A model generated the notes under the pieces. The model ran no database searches. It saw nothing but the letters and a program-made list of their open reading frames with translations, and was not told where the DNA came from. A program made the translations under genes and the position numbers. Below are positions 5,303-5,532 of a stretch of 5,532 bases of DNA, piece by piece. Position 1 is the first letter of the stretch; every line of letters begins with the position of its first letter. The DNA comes from Oscillospiraceae bacterium (GTDB lineage Bacteria; Bacillota; Clostridia; Oscillospirales; Acutalibacteraceae), in contig DNIP01000099.1 in the NCBI GenBank assembly GCA_003499325.1, forward strand, positions 1 to 5,532, read 5' to 3'.

Positions 5303-5460
5303 GAATTAGGAGTGAGGAGTTAGGAGTTAATGATAGGTGAACAAAAGTGCGCCACTCGCACTTGATTCTGACATAGAGAAGCATTTCAGCCTGTCAAATA
5401 GAATCCAAACGCGGCAACACGTTCCCGAAACTTCTAACTCCTAACTCCTCACTCCTCACT
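5297..5460. repeat. Element C: short element with perfect inverted heptamer arms (GGAGTTA family)
   Basis: Left arm: units at 5297-5331, AGTTAGG, AATTAGG, AGTGAGG, AGTTAGG, AGTTAAT. Right arm: the inverted set at 5433-5460, TCTAACT, CCTAACT, CCTCACT, CCTCACT. Bases 5309-5329 and 5435-5455 are perfect 21-bp reverse complements separated by 105 bases. The interior differs from element B: it has a 7-bp hairpin (5345-5363) and an interrupted stem, GATTCT-GACA (5364-5373) with TGTC-AAAT-AGAATC (5392-5405). The left arm contains the prfA stop codon and the right arm ends four bases before the ATG of the next gene. No T-run follows any hairpin, so it is not an intrinsic terminator. Confidence 0.75.
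5345..5363. repeat. Small perfect hairpin in element C
   Basis: AAGTGCG (5345-5351) and CGCACTT (5357-5363) flank a 5-base CCACT loop. It sits at the start of the loop enclosed by the heptamer arms. No terminator T-run follows. Confidence 0.55.
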
Positions 5461-5464
5461 AAAC

Positions 5465-5532
5465 ATGATGAAAACTTACCATTTAACCAACACACAATCG
5501 GATATCGATAAGGCTTCTGCCATCCTGCGGGA
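5465..5532 (+). CDS. Probable L-threonylcarbamoyladenylate synthase, TsaC/YwlC/Sua5 family (3'-truncated by window edge)
   Basis: Only 22 codons are visible, translating as MMKTYHLTNTQSDIDKASAILR and followed by GA at the edge. The T-x-x-D-I-x-K-A-x-x-I-L-R pattern matches the N-terminus of Sua5/YwlC proteins, in which 'A-x-x-L-R-x-G-G' precedes the first conserved strand. prfA followed by a Sua5/YwlC gene is a common Firmicutes arrangement. The enzyme makes threonylcarbamoyl-AMP from threonine, bicarbonate and ATP for the t6A37 modification of ANN-decoding tRNAs. Two consecutive ATG codons (5465, 5468) make the exact start uncertain. Neither has a Shine-Dalgarno: the upstream bases are the CT-rich right arm of element C. 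It is probably co-transcribed with prfA. The family call rests on a short fragment plus context. Confidence 0.6.
   Translation, partial: MMKTYHLTNTQSDIDKASAILR

Noticed and set aside
3893..5460. CRISPR array
   Set aside because: The repeats are 7-bp contiguous tandem units without spacers, arranged as inverted pairs, and no cas gene is present.
1213..5460. Target-site duplications flanking the heptamer-armed elements
   Set aside because: Flanks share at most 3-4 bases (such as ATGA near element C), which is no better than chance.
5303..5464. prmC (RF1 methyltransferase) gene between prfA and tsaC
   Set aside because: The spacer is only 162 bp and is filled by element C; no methyltransferase fragment is seen.

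Overview
The window looks like chromosomal DNA of a Gram-positive anaerobe of the class Clostridia, most likely Oscillospirales/Ruminococcaceae. This is an inference from protein character (a DUF951 protein, a Firmicutes-style RF1 and GlmM, an LtaS-like five-helix membrane protein), strong AGGAGG-type ribosome binding sites and moderately GC-rich coding DNA beside AT-richer spacers. No phage, plasmid, CRISPR, rRNA or tRNA gene is visible.

Layout: (1) bases 1-1155, the 3' part of glmM (phosphoglucosamine mutase, + strand), missing about 65 N-terminal residues, then an intrinsic terminator. (2) Bases 1156-1423, a convergent spacer with two terminator-type hairpins and the first heptamer-armed element (A). 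(3) Bases 1424-3484, on the minus strand, a large membrane protein of the alkaline-phosphatase/LtaS-like superfamily with a degenerate metal site. (4) Bases 3485-3718, a divergent promoter region. (5) Bases 3719-3904, a 61-residue DUF951 protein. (6) Bases 3893-4209, heptamer-armed element B, about 317 bp, highly structured. (7) Bases 4226-5302, prfA (release factor RF1). (8) Bases 5297-5460, heptamer-armed element C. (9) Bases 5465-5532, the start of a probable tsaC/ywlC (Sua5) gene for tRNA threonylcarbamoyladenosine synthesis, cut by the window end.

The genes are housekeeping: amino-sugar supply for the cell wall (glmM), a cell-surface enzyme or pseudoenzyme, translation termination (prfA) and tRNA modification (tsaC). 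The prfA-tsaC neighbourhood is a familiar Firmicutes arrangement.

The unusual content lies in the spacers. Three of the four gene-to-gene junctions hold an element bounded by inverted arms of 4-5 tandem 7-bp units. One family uses ACGGT(T/G)A units (element A) and the other GGAGT(T/G)A units (B and C). Nearly every unit contains a stop codon when read inward, and because 7 is not a multiple of 3 the arrays place stops in all frames. The arrays supply the actual stop codons of the DUF951 gene and prfA, and abut the stop codon of the minus-strand gene. Element B also holds nested hairpins and a TATAAT box pointing at prfA. In element C the arms could pair over 21 bp and bring the prfA stop next to the tsaC start, which has no visible Shine-Dalgarno. 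Whether these elements are mobile, RNA-coding or regulatory cannot be decided from one window.
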